Source: Stercoripulliclostridium_A sp045535235 (GTDB lineage: Bacteria; Bacillota; Clostridia; Christensenellales; DTU072). From it: a DNA stretch of 38,295 nucleotides. The notes below the pieces were generated by a model that did no database searches, had not been told where the DNA came from, and was given only the letters and a program-made list of their open reading frames with translations. The translations under genes were made by a program, and so were the position numbers. Location of the stretch: contig JAZSLG010000010.1 in assembly GCA_045535235.1 (NCBI GenBank), positions 1-38,295 on the forward strand, written 5' to 3'. Below are positions 6,273 through 14,591 of this stretch, piece by piece; the first letter of the stretch is position 1; each line of letters starts with the position of its first letter.

Positions 6273-9221
6273 TTATTTAATTAAGAAGGTCTTTATTTCA
6301 AATGGTTTGAAGGTCAAGTTTTCGAGGCTGGTCTCCTCTAAGATTTCTTCGATAAGATTGGTTTCAAATACTTTACCTTCAAATGCAGTAGTAAGCGTAA
6401 CTACTCTATTTTCGCCACTGTCTTCATAGGCACGAATTATTACACCCTCGCCGTTTTCTGCTCTCTTAACCGTTTCGATTACGACGTGCTTGTCACTAGA
6501 AGATACGGCGGAAGCAAAATCAACCTCTCTATCGGTAATAAATAGTCCGTTGTTGTAGCGGTAGGAAACTGCTTGAACGTTAGCTTCGTTATAGTCGCCT
6601 ACGTGGGGATAAATAGCATATCTAATGGTATGGGTACCACGGTCGGCTTTGGGGTCGGGATATACGGGGGAACGAAGCAAGTTCAAACTCATTAAGCCCT
6701 CTTTTACTCTCCAACCATATTTTCCACCCGTCATGATAGCGAAGCCCTCTCCGCCTTCAGAAACGTCAACCCACTTGTGAGCGCAAATTTCAAATTGTGC
6801 TTTTTCGACCTTGGTTTCGTTCTTGGTAGAACGCTTCAAATTACCCATTTGAATATCACAGGTTACTTGGTCGGCAAAAACTCTGGGACGGAACTCGGCA
6901 CGAAGCATCTTGTGGGTTTCATTCCAATCTACTATGGTTTCAAAATCAACTAACGGACAACCTAGTCTCAAAATTACCTTTTGGACTATCTTGGACTTGC
7001 CGTATTTATAAACGTTTTCGCGTACTATTGCGCCGTCACTCACGCCAACGTGCTTATCAATAAGTTTGAACTCCGCGGGAGATTGTTTGGTATAATTAAT
7101 ATCAATATCCCATGCGTTATAATGCAAACGTTTGTCGTTGTAAACGTTAAGTTTGTTTAGATAGGTGCCAACGTGTTCCTTTTCCGTTTTCTTTTCGTAA
7201 AGGCTTCTAATATTACCTGCTTCGTCAAACTTGATGACGTATACGTCGTTCTCAATAGTATCGTCGGTATACTTAAAAGGTGACCTTTCGGGTGCTTCAT
7301 AAGGGGTAAGCACGGCGCTACCATAGGCGGGAACATCGACCACGTACCATTTGTCTTTGAATTGTTCCAATCCTTTTGCGGGATAGGAAGTGTAGTTGAT
7401 AGCCCTTGGCATTTCTGCTTTGGGGGCAAGGAAGCTTAGTATATCGTCACGGATGAGAGCTAGTTCGTGTAACATTTCCTCGTAACGTGCTTGTGACTCT
7501 ACGTAAACACGATTTATGGAGCTTCCGGGAATAATATCATGGAACTGGTAAAGAAGAACTTCCTTCCAAATTTCGTCCAATTTTTCCTTGGGATATTCGT
7601 AACCTTTCAAAGAGGCAACAGTTGCAAGAAACTCTACGTTATGAAGCATAAACTCAATCTTACGGTTACCCAATTTATTCTTTGATTGCGTAGTATAGGT
7701 TCCTTGGTGTTTCTCCAAATATAACTCGCCCTTGTGCCTTACAAGTTCGTCTTTTTGCTCGTTCAGTTTGTCGAAATAGTCTATCGCATTGGCAAATTTC
7801 ACCTTGGGAAGGCCTTTCATGTCTTGCTCGCGTTTTAACATTTCGATGTGACCCTCACCGGGACCGCCACCACCGTCGCCAACGCCGTAAAGCAATCCAA
7901 AGTTCTTTATCTTGTCCCTTTCGGGGAAATGCTGTATTGCGTTATTAAGGCTCCATGCGGTTGCTTCGGAGTTATAGGTCTCGTCCGGAGGCATGTGAAC
8001 AACCACTTCACTATCGTCGATCCCCTCCCAAACGAATGCACGATGAGGGAATTTGTTATGTTCATTCCAAGATAGCTTTATGGTTTCAAAGTAATCCATG
8101 CCACACTTTTTTAGGATTTGGGGAAGGTTTCCGCTAAAGCCAAAGACGTCGGGAAGCCAACACATACGCATTTCCTTGCCGAACTTTTCCAACCAATATT
8201 TCTTTCCGTATAGGTTTTGACGAATTAGCGATTCGCCCGAAGTAACGTTAGTATCACATTCAACCCACATACCGCCTTGAACTTCCAACTGACCGCGTGC
8301 AACGGCGTTTTGAAGTTCCTTGAATAGCTCGGGATAACGTCTTTCTATCCACTCGAATTGTTGGGGTTGGCTTGCACCAAAAATATACTCTGGATAGCGT
8401 TCCATGTTACGTAGCTGACTTGCAAAAGTACGTGCAGCCTTTCTCTTAGTTTCGCGAATAGGCCACAACCAAGCAAGGTCGAGATGTGCGTGACCAGTTG
8501 CATATACGGTAAAAGGTGACTCCTCGCCCACCTCGTATTCCGCCTTGAAAACCTTTTCCGCTTCAGCCAAATTGCCTTTTGAAGCGAGGCTTAAGCCCTT
8601 GCGAAGAGCCTTCTTAATGGAAGCGCGCTTTTCCTTTTTGCAATCGTTGTCGGTTGCTTGGAAAACAAGAGCTAAAGCATCGTAATATACGCTCTTTGCG
8701 TATTCGTTAATAATAACAACGTCGGCTTGCTTAAACTTTGCTACTTTATCGATTTCGCCAAGTGGATGGTTATTACCGCAGTCCATCCATAAATCTATTG
8801 CTTCTCCCGCCTTTGCACAGTCGGTTAATTCGTACAGCTTTTTACCACGTGCAGGTTGAGAAAATTCAATAACGGCCATTAGACCCGTGATACCACGATT
8901 GGGAGTACCATCGGGAGTATAGATACAACCTTCGGCCCCAACGGAAAGTAGAACGCCCACTTTTTTACCCTCGGCTCTTTCTGGAACAACGCCCTTAAAA
9001 TGGAACCAAGCACAGTCGTAACATTTGTTGGACCAAGTTTGGCCAATGTTTATTGTTCGATATGATAATTCGTCTTTATCTTCAAACTCAACGGGTTCTT
9101 TACTGGGAGAATACTCTGCACCCAAAGAGCCTACTTTCGTATAGCATTTATTTGCGAGCTTGAATAAATTGATATCAAATCCGTTACCGAATATATACCT
9201 AATAATATTTGATGCTTTCAT
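6273..9221 (-). CDS. Alpha-mannosidase, glycoside hydrolase family 38
   Basis: This cytosolic enzyme of about 982 residues should release alpha-mannose from oligosaccharides. It has the GH38 layout. An N-terminal beta domain comes first (about 1-235). The catalytic barrel has HAHLDLAWLWP (244-254, zinc ligands His and Asp) and WLPDVFGFSGNLPQ (355-368, nucleophile Asp358). YQFHDIIPGSSI follows, and then the C-terminal beta-sandwich ending in PFEIKTFLIK. No signal peptide is visible, so the substrate must be imported. An ATG at 9248 and one at 9257 are in frame, but AAGGAGAT lies at the right distance only before the ATG at 9221, which also gives the usual family start. It is a single gene with its own promoter and a palindromic operator candidate. 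It may process plant or host mannans or N-glycan fragments (inferred). Confidence 0.93.
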   Translation of the reverse strand: MKASNIIRYIFGNGFDINLFKLANKCYTKVGSLGAEYSPSKEPVEFEDKDELSYRTINIGQTWSNKCYDCAWFHFKGVVPERAEGKKVGVLLSVGAEGCIYTPDGTPNRGITGLMAVIEFSQPARGKKLYELTDCAKAGEAIDLWMDCGNNHPLGEIDKVAKFKQADVVIINEYAKSVYYDALALVFQATDNDCKKEKRASIKKALRKGLSLASKGNLAEAEKVFKAEYEVGEESPFTVYATGHAHLDLAWLWPIRETKRKAARTFASQLRNMERYPEYIFGASQPQQFEWIERRYPELFKELQNAVARGQLEVQGGMWVECDTNVTSGESLIRQNLYGKKYWLEKFGKEMRMCWLPDVFGFSGNLPQILKKCGMDYFETIKLSWNEHNKFPHRAFVWEGIDDSEVVVHMPPDETYNSEATAWSLNNAIQHFPERDKIKNFGLLYGVGDGGGGPGEGHIEMLKREQDMKGLPKVKFANAIDYFDKLNEQKDELVRHKGELYLEKHQGTYTTQSKNKLGNRKIEFMLHNVEFLATVASLKGYEYPKEKLDEIWKEVLLYQFHDIIPGSSINRVYVESQARYEEMLHELALIRDDILSFLAPKAEMPRAINYTSYPAKGLEQFKDKWYVVDVPAYGSAVLTPYEAPERSPFKYTDDTIENDVYVIKFDEAGNIRSLYEKKTEKEHVGTYLNKLNVYNDKRLHYNAWDIDINYTKQSPAEFKLIDKHVGVSDGAIVRENVYKYGKSKIVQKVILRLGCPLVDFETIVDWNETHKMLRAEFRPRVFADQVTCDIQMGNLKRSTKNETKVEKAQFEICAHKWVDVSEGGEGFAIMTGGKYGWRVKEGLMSLNLLRSPVYPDPKADRGTHTIRYAIYPHVGDYNEANVQAVSYRYNNGLFITDREVDFASAVSSSDKHVVIETVKRAENGEGVIIRAYEDSGENRVVTLTTAFEGKVFETNLIEEILEETSLENLTFKPFEIKTFLIK

Positions 9222-9267
9222 TCCAATCTCCTTCTTCGTAAGATTCATAGCACACACTATTTATTTT

Positions 9268-9296
9268 ATTATACAACGCGCGCACGTAAATTGCAA
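9268..9296 (-). promoter_or_regulatory. Promoter of the alpha-mannosidase gene
   Basis: On the minus strand, TTGCAA (9296-9291) is followed after exactly 17 bp by a perfect TATAAT (9273-9268). The transcript would start about 30-40 bases before the chosen ATG. The spacer holds the GC-rich word CGTGCGCGC (9286-9278), which also occurs in the promoter of the giant gene. Confidence 0.75.
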
Positions 9297-9306
9297 TATG
9301 CAATTT
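9288..9306. promoter_or_regulatory. Palindromic operator candidate at the mannosidase promoter
   Basis: AAATTGCATATTGCAATTT on the minus strand is a perfect 8+3+8 inverted repeat that covers the -35 box. A dimeric repressor bound here would block RNA polymerase. No regulator gene lies next to the mannosidase, so the binding protein is unknown. Confidence 0.6.
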
Positions 9307-9320
9307 TAAGAGAAGTGTCA

Positions 9321-9347
9321 ACAAAAAAGACTCCCTTTAGGAAGTCT
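9321..9347 (-). terminator. Rho-independent terminator of the pot operon
   Basis: On the minus strand, AGACTTCC, loop TAAA, GGGAGTCT forms a stem of seven pairs with one internal mismatch, followed by a run of T. It lies about 30 bases after the potD stop. Confidence 0.85.
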
Positions 9348-9374
9348 CTTTTAGAACGTCTAAAACGTAGTTTC

Positions 9375-10751
9375 TTATATATTATTTTCTTCTTGCGCCA
9401 ATTCTTCGGCCGTCTTGATAAGCCTTCTGTAAGCGTTTGCACGATGAGTAAGTGCGTAATATATACCAAAGCCTATTCCACCGGCACCAACTATAGCAAT
9501 AGCTACCCATAGTATCCACATATTATCTTGCTTGGAACTCTTTACTCTTTCCCACATTTCTATTGTAGCAGAGTTTCTTTCACCAAAGTCCTTCATTACG
9601 CCTAGTACGGTTGCACTAGCGATATCAGGGTAACGGAGTTCGTCACTAAAATATTCTTCAACGTCATATTCGTTTTCTTCAACGATAGCAAGTGTTTCCT
9701 CACTAGCCAACATGGCGTTTTTATCAAGGCCCGAAGTGTAACCTATTGCCATTGCGTTACGGATGGCGATTTCAGGTCTGCATAGATATTCAATGAACAT
9801 ATAAGCAGCTTTCACGTTTTGAGCATTCTTCAAAATTGCCCAACCGTCAAACCAAATATTTCCGCCTATTTCGGGAACAAAATAGTCAAGGTTCTCGCCG
9901 TCTTCCATTGCCCAAAGGGCATCCCCGGACCAAGCAAGGTCAACGTAGGCTCTGTTGGAGGTCATTTGGGCTTTACCAAAGTCTACCTCGTATCCCTTTA
10001 ACGCTTCGCTTTGCTCCAAAAGGACTTCTTCTACCGCTTGCATAAGAGTTTCGTCAACTGTGTTTATTAATTCTTGAACAGTCAATGTTTCGTATCCCAA
10101 AGGCAATCTATCTAGTTCCTTTAGTCGCATAACTGCGGCAACGTAACTATCGCGAATGGAATCCTTCATAAGGATTTTTCCTTCCAACTCGGGATTGTTC
10201 GCAGAGTTCCAAAGTAGTCCGTATCCCTCCGCCAAATCGGCTTCCGTTACGACGTCCGCATTGTACAAAATCCCTAGCGTTCCCCACATATATGGAACGA
10301 AATAATCGACCATGCTTTCATTTTGCCCCACTCCCGGAACGTTAATACCGGTAAATACCTCGGCAACCTTATCGTATATTGCACTATCTACGTTATTGTA
10401 GGTAGCAATCTTAGTACTATCTATCTTTTGCAGATACCCGCCTTCCATGAGCTTTTGTATGGCATACTCGGAAGGACAAACCAAGTCGATTGCTTCCTCT
10501 CCCTTTTCCACGGTGGTAAGCATGATTTCGTTTGTTTCAAACGTAGAGTAAACTATATCCAGCCTTTTACCAGTAGCTTCAAGGTAATAGGCCTCAAACT
10601 CTTCCTCAATATCTTCGTCGATATAATCGCCCCAGTTATAAATAATAAGGGTTTCCTCGGGTTCTTCCGCAAAAGAGCAACCCGCTATTCCGCTTAGCAT
10701 TACGCCAAGAGCAAGCAAAGTAACCAAACAAAGAGACAATATCCTTTTCAT
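9375..10751 (-). CDS. potD: Spermidine/putrescine-binding protein PotD (lipoprotein with C-terminal TM)
   Basis: This is the extracellular polyamine-binding component of the PotABCD importer, 458 residues. The signal peptide ends in a lipobox (IAGC, Cys25). The mature protein begins with the family signature TLIIYNWGDYIDEDI and has a type II binding-protein fold, with VDYFVPYMWGTLGILYNADV and NIWFDGWAILKNAQNVKAAY. Most PotD proteins end near residue 350-400. Here about 50 more residues follow: a membrane segment (about 411-432, MWILWVAIAIVGAGGIGFGI) and a basic-then-acidic tail. The protein may therefore be anchored at both ends. The start codon overlaps the potC stop (TAATG), as expected for a coupled operon. 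The polyamine substrate is inferred from family and neighbours. Confidence 0.94.
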   Translation of the reverse strand: MKRILSLCLVTLLALGVMLSGIAGCSFAEEPEETLIIYNWGDYIDEDIEEEFEAYYLEATGKRLDIVYSTFETNEIMLTTVEKGEEAIDLVCPSEYAIQKLMEGGYLQKIDSTKIATYNNVDSAIYDKVAEVFTGINVPGVGQNESMVDYFVPYMWGTLGILYNADVVTEADLAEGYGLLWNSANNPELEGKILMKDSIRDSYVAAVMRLKELDRLPLGYETLTVQELINTVDETLMQAVEEVLLEQSEALKGYEVDFGKAQMTSNRAYVDLAWSGDALWAMEDGENLDYFVPEIGGNIWFDGWAILKNAQNVKAAYMFIEYLCRPEIAIRNAMAIGYTSGLDKNAMLASEETLAIVEENEYDVEEYFSDELRYPDIASATVLGVMKDFGERNSATIEMWERVKSSKQDNMWILWVAIAIVGAGGIGFGIYYALTHRANAYRRLIKTAEELAQEENNI

Positions 10752-11557
10752 TACTTTACCTCCTTTTTGCCCTCTTTTTTGTAGGAACGTAAATTGGAGA
10801 ACAATACCACGAACACCACGACTACTATAATGATACTAAATACCGGTAGCCAGAAAGGTTTAAGTCCGCTTGCATTACGAAGAGAGCTATATAAATAGGT
10901 GGAAAGCGTGTCTATTCCGGTAGACGCACCCTTAGTCAATTGGGTTATGATAAAGTCGTCAAGCGAAATGGTAAACGCCATAGCAAAACCACTAATAACT
11001 CCGGGAAGAATGGTGGGAATTATAACCTTAAATAGTGCTTTTATAGGACTTGCACCAAGATCCAAAGCGGCTTCGTAAATGTTGGGGTCCATTTGCATAA
11101 GGCGGGGCATTACGGAAAGAATAACGTAAGGCGTGCAAAATGAAACGTGACCTATGATCAACCTAAAGTATCCTTGTGGGAACCCAAACGTTGCAAAGAA
11201 CAACATTAAAGAAACTGCCATTACTATCTCGCTGTTAATAATAGGAAGTTGGTTTACATTCTCCACTATTCGCCTTGCACGGGGCTTTAGGTAATATATA
11301 CCAACAGCGCTAATTGCACCTATTATAGTGGAAAGCACGCTGGAAACAACTGCTATAACAACTGTGTTAAGCATACTATCCCAAAGCTTTTTAGGAGCGT
11401 TGGTAAACAACTGAACGTAAGCTTCAAAGGTGAATCCCTCGGGGAAAGTAAAGTTATTGGTATTTGAGAATGAGTAGATTATTATCATTAAGATGGGAGC
11501 GTACAATATGCCCAGCATCAAAAAGATATAGCCTTTTTCCGCAATTTTTCTTACCAT
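10751..11557 (-). CDS. potC: Spermidine/putrescine ABC transporter permease PotC
   Basis: Inner permease subunit of the polyamine importer, 268 residues with six hydrophobic segments. The EAA loop that contacts the ATPase is clear (EAALDLGASPIKALFKVIIP), followed by LPGVISGFAMAFTISLDDFIITQ, a hallmark of PotC. The start overlaps the potB stop by seven bases, and GGGGAGG lies upstream. The C-terminus is basic (KKEGKKEVK). It pairs with PotB in the membrane. Confidence 0.95.
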   Translation of the reverse strand: MVRKIAEKGYIFLMLGILYAPILMIIIYSFSNTNNFTFPEGFTFEAYVQLFTNAPKKLWDSMLNTVVIAVVSSVLSTIIGAISAVGIYYLKPRARRIVENVNQLPIINSEIVMAVSLMLFFATFGFPQGYFRLIIGHVSFCTPYVILSVMPRLMQMDPNIYEAALDLGASPIKALFKVIIPTILPGVISGFAMAFTISLDDFIITQLTKGASTGIDTLSTYLYSSLRNASGLKPFWLPVFSIIIVVVVFVVLFSNLRSYKKEGKKEVK

Positions 11558-12366
11558 AAATTCTTCGCAGCCTCCCCTTTATTTATTTTATTCATAAAGA
11601 AGTTGGAAACGAGAACCAATGCAAGCATTATCAAACTCATTACCGAGCCCACGCCGTATAGTTTATTTTCAAACTTCAAATTAATGCTGTCGCCAAAAAG
11701 TATTATACTATTATTGGAAAGTAATTGAGAAATAGCAAAAGCACTAATAGTAGGAATAAATACCATGGTTATACCACTTATTATACCGGGTAAAGAAAGT
11801 GGTAAAGTGGTTTTGAAGAACGTTTGTACGGGGCTTGCACCAAGGTCTTGTGAAGCTTCCTTAAAACTCTTATCAATATTACTTATCGTGGTATGCAAAG
11901 GCATTATCATAAAGGGTATAAAATTATAAACCATGCCGAAAATAACCGTTCCCATTCCCAAAGTTAAGCCTATATTTTCAAATATAGTTTGTAAGGCATA
12001 AGTACGAATAAGGAAGTTTACCCACATTGGTAGTATGAATAGCATTACTATAATGCTACCACTCTTCCACCTAGCAAGAATATATGCTACAGGGTAACCG
12101 AGAAGCAAGCATATCAACGTGGTTATAATCCCCACTACAATGGATGTACCCAAAACTTTTAAGCTAGAGCCGTCGGTTGCAAGATCAACAAAGTTTTGGA
12201 AGGTGAGTTGACCATCTGCCAAAAATGCGTTGACAAGCACTATTACTAGGGGCGTAACCACGAAAATAAGTAGGAACAATATATAAGGATAAGCGAACAC
12301 CCTACGAGTAAGGCGGAAATTCTTAACCTTGTCTATTGCTTTCTTAGGTAGGTCCTTGAATTTCAT
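11551..12366 (-). CDS. potB: Spermidine/putrescine ABC transporter permease PotB
   Basis: Membrane permease subunit of 271 residues with six hydrophobic segments. The EAA loop reads EASQDLGASPVQTFFKTTLP and is followed by LPGIISGITMVFIPTISAFAI. The start ATG shares bases with the potA stop (TAATG), so translation is coupled. It forms the transmembrane channel with PotC. Confidence 0.95.
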   Translation of the reverse strand: MKFKDLPKKAIDKVKNFRLTRRVFAYPYILFLLIFVVTPLVIVLVNAFLADGQLTFQNFVDLATDGSSLKVLGTSIVVGIITTLICLLLGYPVAYILARWKSGSIIVMLFILPMWVNFLIRTYALQTIFENIGLTLGMGTVIFGMVYNFIPFMIMPLHTTISNIDKSFKEASQDLGASPVQTFFKTTLPLSLPGIISGITMVFIPTISAFAISQLLSNNSIILFGDSINLKFENKLYGVGSVMSLIMLALVLVSNFFMNKINKGEAAKNLW

Positions 12367-13856
12367 TATTCTTCTTCCTTTCTCTCAATTTGTTCAATTA
12401 TAATTTTATCGGGTGCAACCGATAGTCCTACGCGGTCACCTTTCAACCAGTCGTCATCGGTATCAACGAAAAAGTTGTAATAGTTGTCGGCACGAATAAT
12501 GCATTGATAATAACTGCCCTTATAAATGGAAGATACTACCTCGCCACCAATGATGCCATCTTCTTCGTCATCGTGTACGATAACGTCGTCAAAATCAATG
12601 GATACCTTAACCGGCGTACCGCTTGGTAAATTGGAATTACAGGGGAATTTGCCACCACAAATTTCAACTACGCCTTCATCCCACATTTCGGTTTCGATTT
12701 CGTTAATAATGCGTGCCTTGTGCATAATGTGCAAATCAAAGGGCTTTACGAATATACCTATTTCATCTCCAACCTTAACCTCGGTATTGTCGTGGATAAG
12801 GAGTTCGTTTGTATCTTCCTTTCCCGCCACAAGAGCGACTATTTGATAGTGATCGCCTTTGAATACGCAACTATCTACTTTACCTACCATCATAGATGCT
12901 TGGTTGTCGGCAGGTAGAACGAATATGTCTTCGGGACGAATAATAACGTCGATGGGTTCGTCCTTCTTAAATCCTTTGTCTACACACTCAAATTCCCTAT
13001 CAAAGAATTCAACCACGCAGTCCTTTCTCATAATACCGCTAAATATGTTGGATTCGCCAATAAAGTCGGCAACGAAAGCGTTAGCAGGCTCGTCGTAAAT
13101 CTTTTGTGGCGTAGCAATTTGTTGGATAACGCCGTCGCGCATTACTACTATCGTGTCACTCATAGTAAGCGCTTCTTCTTGGTCGTGAGTAACGTAAACG
13201 AACGTGATGCCCAGTTTCTTATGCATGCTCATAAGCTCGATTTGCATATCCTTTCTCATTTTGAGGTCCAAGGCTCCCAGAGGCTCGTCAAGGAGCAAAA
13301 CCTCGGGCTCGTTTACTAGAGCGCGCGCGATAGCAACACGTTGTTGTTGACCGCCTGAGAGGCTGTTAACGTTACGATGACCGTAATCTTCAAGGTCAAC
13401 GAGCTTTAACGCGTAGTCAACCTTATCTTTTATCTCTTGTTTGGAGAGTTTTCTTAGCTTTTCATAAAGATTGCCCTTCCTATCTTTGAAAGTTTCACCG
13501 GTAGGTATCTTTTTATTTTTCAAGCCGAAAGCAATGTTATTAAATACGTTCAAATGAGGGAACAGAGCGTATTTTTGAAAAACGGTATTAACGGGACGAA
13601 GATGCGGAGGGGTTTCCGTAATATCTTTACCATTAAAAAGCACGGTGCCGGAAGTGGGTTTTTCAAAGCCTGCTATCATGCGAAGCGTGGTCGACTTACC
13701 ACAACCCGAGGGTCCCAAAAAGGTAACGAACTCTCCGCGTTTAACGGAAAAACTGACGTTTTTGACTGCGGGTTTACCATCGTAGTCTTTTTGAACGTTC
13801 TTCAACTCAATAATTACGTCTTTCGTTTGTATTACGTCTTTTGTTTGCTTGCTCAT
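12366..13856 (-). CDS. potA: Polyamine ABC transporter ATPase PotA with two TOBE-like modules
   Basis: ATPase that powers the polyamine importer. Motifs are Walker A GPSGCGKST (48-56), signature SLSGGQQQR (165-173), Walker B VLLLDEP (186-192) and the H-loop His224. At 496 residues it is much longer than the usual 350-380. Two causes are visible. A charged insertion of about 20 residues (117-138) lies before the helical domain. The C-terminal regulatory region also appears twice: IDVIIRPEDI (302-311), GKVDSCVFKGDHYQ (325-338) and GDEIGIFVKP (363-372) recur as VKVSIDFDDV (416-425), GEVVSSIYKGSYYQ (438-451) and GDRVGLSVAP (473-482). The N-terminus carries an 18-bp tandem repeat that encodes QTKDVI twice. 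AGGAG lies five bases before the ATG. It is first of the pot genes, eight bases after the regulator. Confidence 0.95.
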   Translation of the reverse strand: MSKQTKDVIQTKDVIIELKNVQKDYDGKPAVKNVSFSVKRGEFVTFLGPSGCGKSTTLRMIAGFEKPTSGTVLFNGKDITETPPHLRPVNTVFQKYALFPHLNVFNNIAFGLKNKKIPTGETFKDRKGNLYEKLRKLSKQEIKDKVDYALKLVDLEDYGHRNVNSLSGGQQQRVAIARALVNEPEVLLLDEPLGALDLKMRKDMQIELMSMHKKLGITFVYVTHDQEEALTMSDTIVVMRDGVIQQIATPQKIYDEPANAFVADFIGESNIFSGIMRKDCVVEFFDREFECVDKGFKKDEPIDVIIRPEDIFVLPADNQASMMVGKVDSCVFKGDHYQIVALVAGKEDTNELLIHDNTEVKVGDEIGIFVKPFDLHIMHKARIINEIETEMWDEGVVEICGGKFPCNSNLPSGTPVKVSIDFDDVIVHDDEEDGIIGGEVVSSIYKGSYYQCIIRADNYYNFFVDTDDDWLKGDRVGLSVAPDKIIIEQIERKEEE

Positions 13857-13864
13857 TTTTACTC

Positions 13865-14398
13865 CTAAAAGTTGCTAGGTGTCGTCACCCAAATTATTTT
13901 TGCTTCACGCGTACCTATATTTACTATTTTATGTTCGTGCGCGCCGTCTATATAAAATGCTTCACCACGCTTGGCGGTGTGCATTTTACCGTCCACCTCC
14001 ACGGCAATCTTACCCTCCAAAACGTAGCCAAACTCTTCGCCCTCAAAGGGATACCTTACTTCCGACTCGCCGTTTTCGGGAAGGACGAGGAGTATGGGTT
14101 CCATATCGTTTTTTTGCGAGTTTGGAATTAACCATGTTGCACTACCCGTTCCGTTTTGGGAAAGAAAGAAATCGTTTTTACCAAAAACCAACTGCTCTTC
14201 CTTTTCCTCGGCAAAAAAGGCTTGGAGAGTTACGCCTAGTACGTTAAGGATATCTATTAACGTTGCAATAGAAGGCGATGCCAAATCGTTCTCCAATTGG
14301 CTAATATAACCCTTGGTAAGTTCTGCTCTCATTGCAAGCTCTTCTTGGGTGAGCCCTCTACGCAATCTTATTGACCTTATTTTTGCGCCGATTTCCAT
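13865..14398 (-). CDS. XRE-family regulator with cupin domain, likely pot operon regulator
   Basis: DNA-binding regulator of 177 residues. An N-terminal helix-turn-helix (about 4-60; IRSIRLRRGLTQEELAMRAE then TKGYISQLENDLASPSIATL) is joined to a C-terminal cupin barrel (about 105-172; EEFGYVLEGKIAVEVDGKMH, then RGEAFYIDGAHEHKIVN). This is the PuuR-like layout often found ahead of polyamine genes, where the cupin is thought to sense a small ligand. An ATG at 14422 is in frame, but GAGGAG six bases before the ATG at 14398 decides the start. It is the first gene of the pot operon, under a strong promoter flanked by two palindromes, so autoregulation is likely. The ligand is inferred from its neighbours. 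Confidence 0.92.
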   Translation of the reverse strand: MEIGAKIRSIRLRRGLTQEELAMRAELTKGYISQLENDLASPSIATLIDILNVLGVTLQAFFAEEKEEQLVFGKNDFFLSQNGTGSATWLIPNSQKNDMEPILLVLPENGESEVRYPFEGEEFGYVLEGKIAVEVDGKMHTAKRGEAFYIDGAHEHKIVNIGTREAKIIWVTTPSNF

Positions 14399-14439
14399 AA
14401 TTTTCTCCTCAAACGCGTACACCTACGCATCTTAAATAA

Positions 14440-14468
14440 ATAATAACAACAATACTTAATACTGTCAA
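14440..14468 (-). promoter_or_regulatory. Sigma-A-like promoter of the regulator-potABCD operon
   Basis: On the minus strand, a perfect TTGACA (14468-14463) is followed after exactly 17 bp by TATTAT (14445-14440, 5 of 6). This is one of the best promoters in the window and lies about 40 bases ahead of the regulator start. Confidence 0.85.
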
Positions 14469-14475
14469 TAATTTT

Positions 14476-14492
14476 GTTTAATTTTATTAAAC
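14476..14492. promoter_or_regulatory. Operator candidate 1 for the pot operon
   Basis: GTTTAATTTTATTAAAC is a perfect 7+3+7 inverted repeat, eight bases upstream of the -35 box. It shares the pattern GTTTA-n7-TAAAC with a second palindrome 25 bp away. Confidence 0.65.
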
Positions 14493-14500
14493 TTTATTTT

Positions 14501-14517
14501 GTTTAGTATTACTAAAC
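14501..14517. promoter_or_regulatory. Operator candidate 2 for the pot operon
   Basis: GTTTAGTATTACTAAAC is a perfect 8+1+8 inverted repeat. Its centre is 25 bp from that of the first palindrome (about two and a half helical turns). Two matching sites by the promoter of an XRE-cupin gene make that protein the natural candidate to bind them. Confidence 0.65.
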
Positions 14518-14529
14518 TTTTTTATTAAA

Positions 14530-14566
14530 GTATAAAAAATACGGAAGGCGTTTCGCCTTCCGTATT
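14530..14566 (-). terminator. Rho-independent terminator of the giant gene
   Basis: AATACGGAAGGCG pairs perfectly with CGCCTTCCGTATT (13-bp stem, 3-base loop). On the minus strand it is followed by TTTTTTATACTTT. It lies 26 bases after the stop of the giant gene and separates it from the pot promoter. Confidence 0.93.
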
Positions 14567-14591
14567 CAAGTTATTTTTCAGCTAGATATTA

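Noticed and set aside
9222..9257. Upstream in-frame starts of the mannosidase at 9257 and 9248
   Set aside because: The ribosome site AAGGAGAT lies downstream of both and is correctly spaced only for the ATG at 9221.
9819..10045. Small plus-strand frames inside potD
   Set aside because: They are shadows of a well-conserved gene in the opposite frame with no independent signals.
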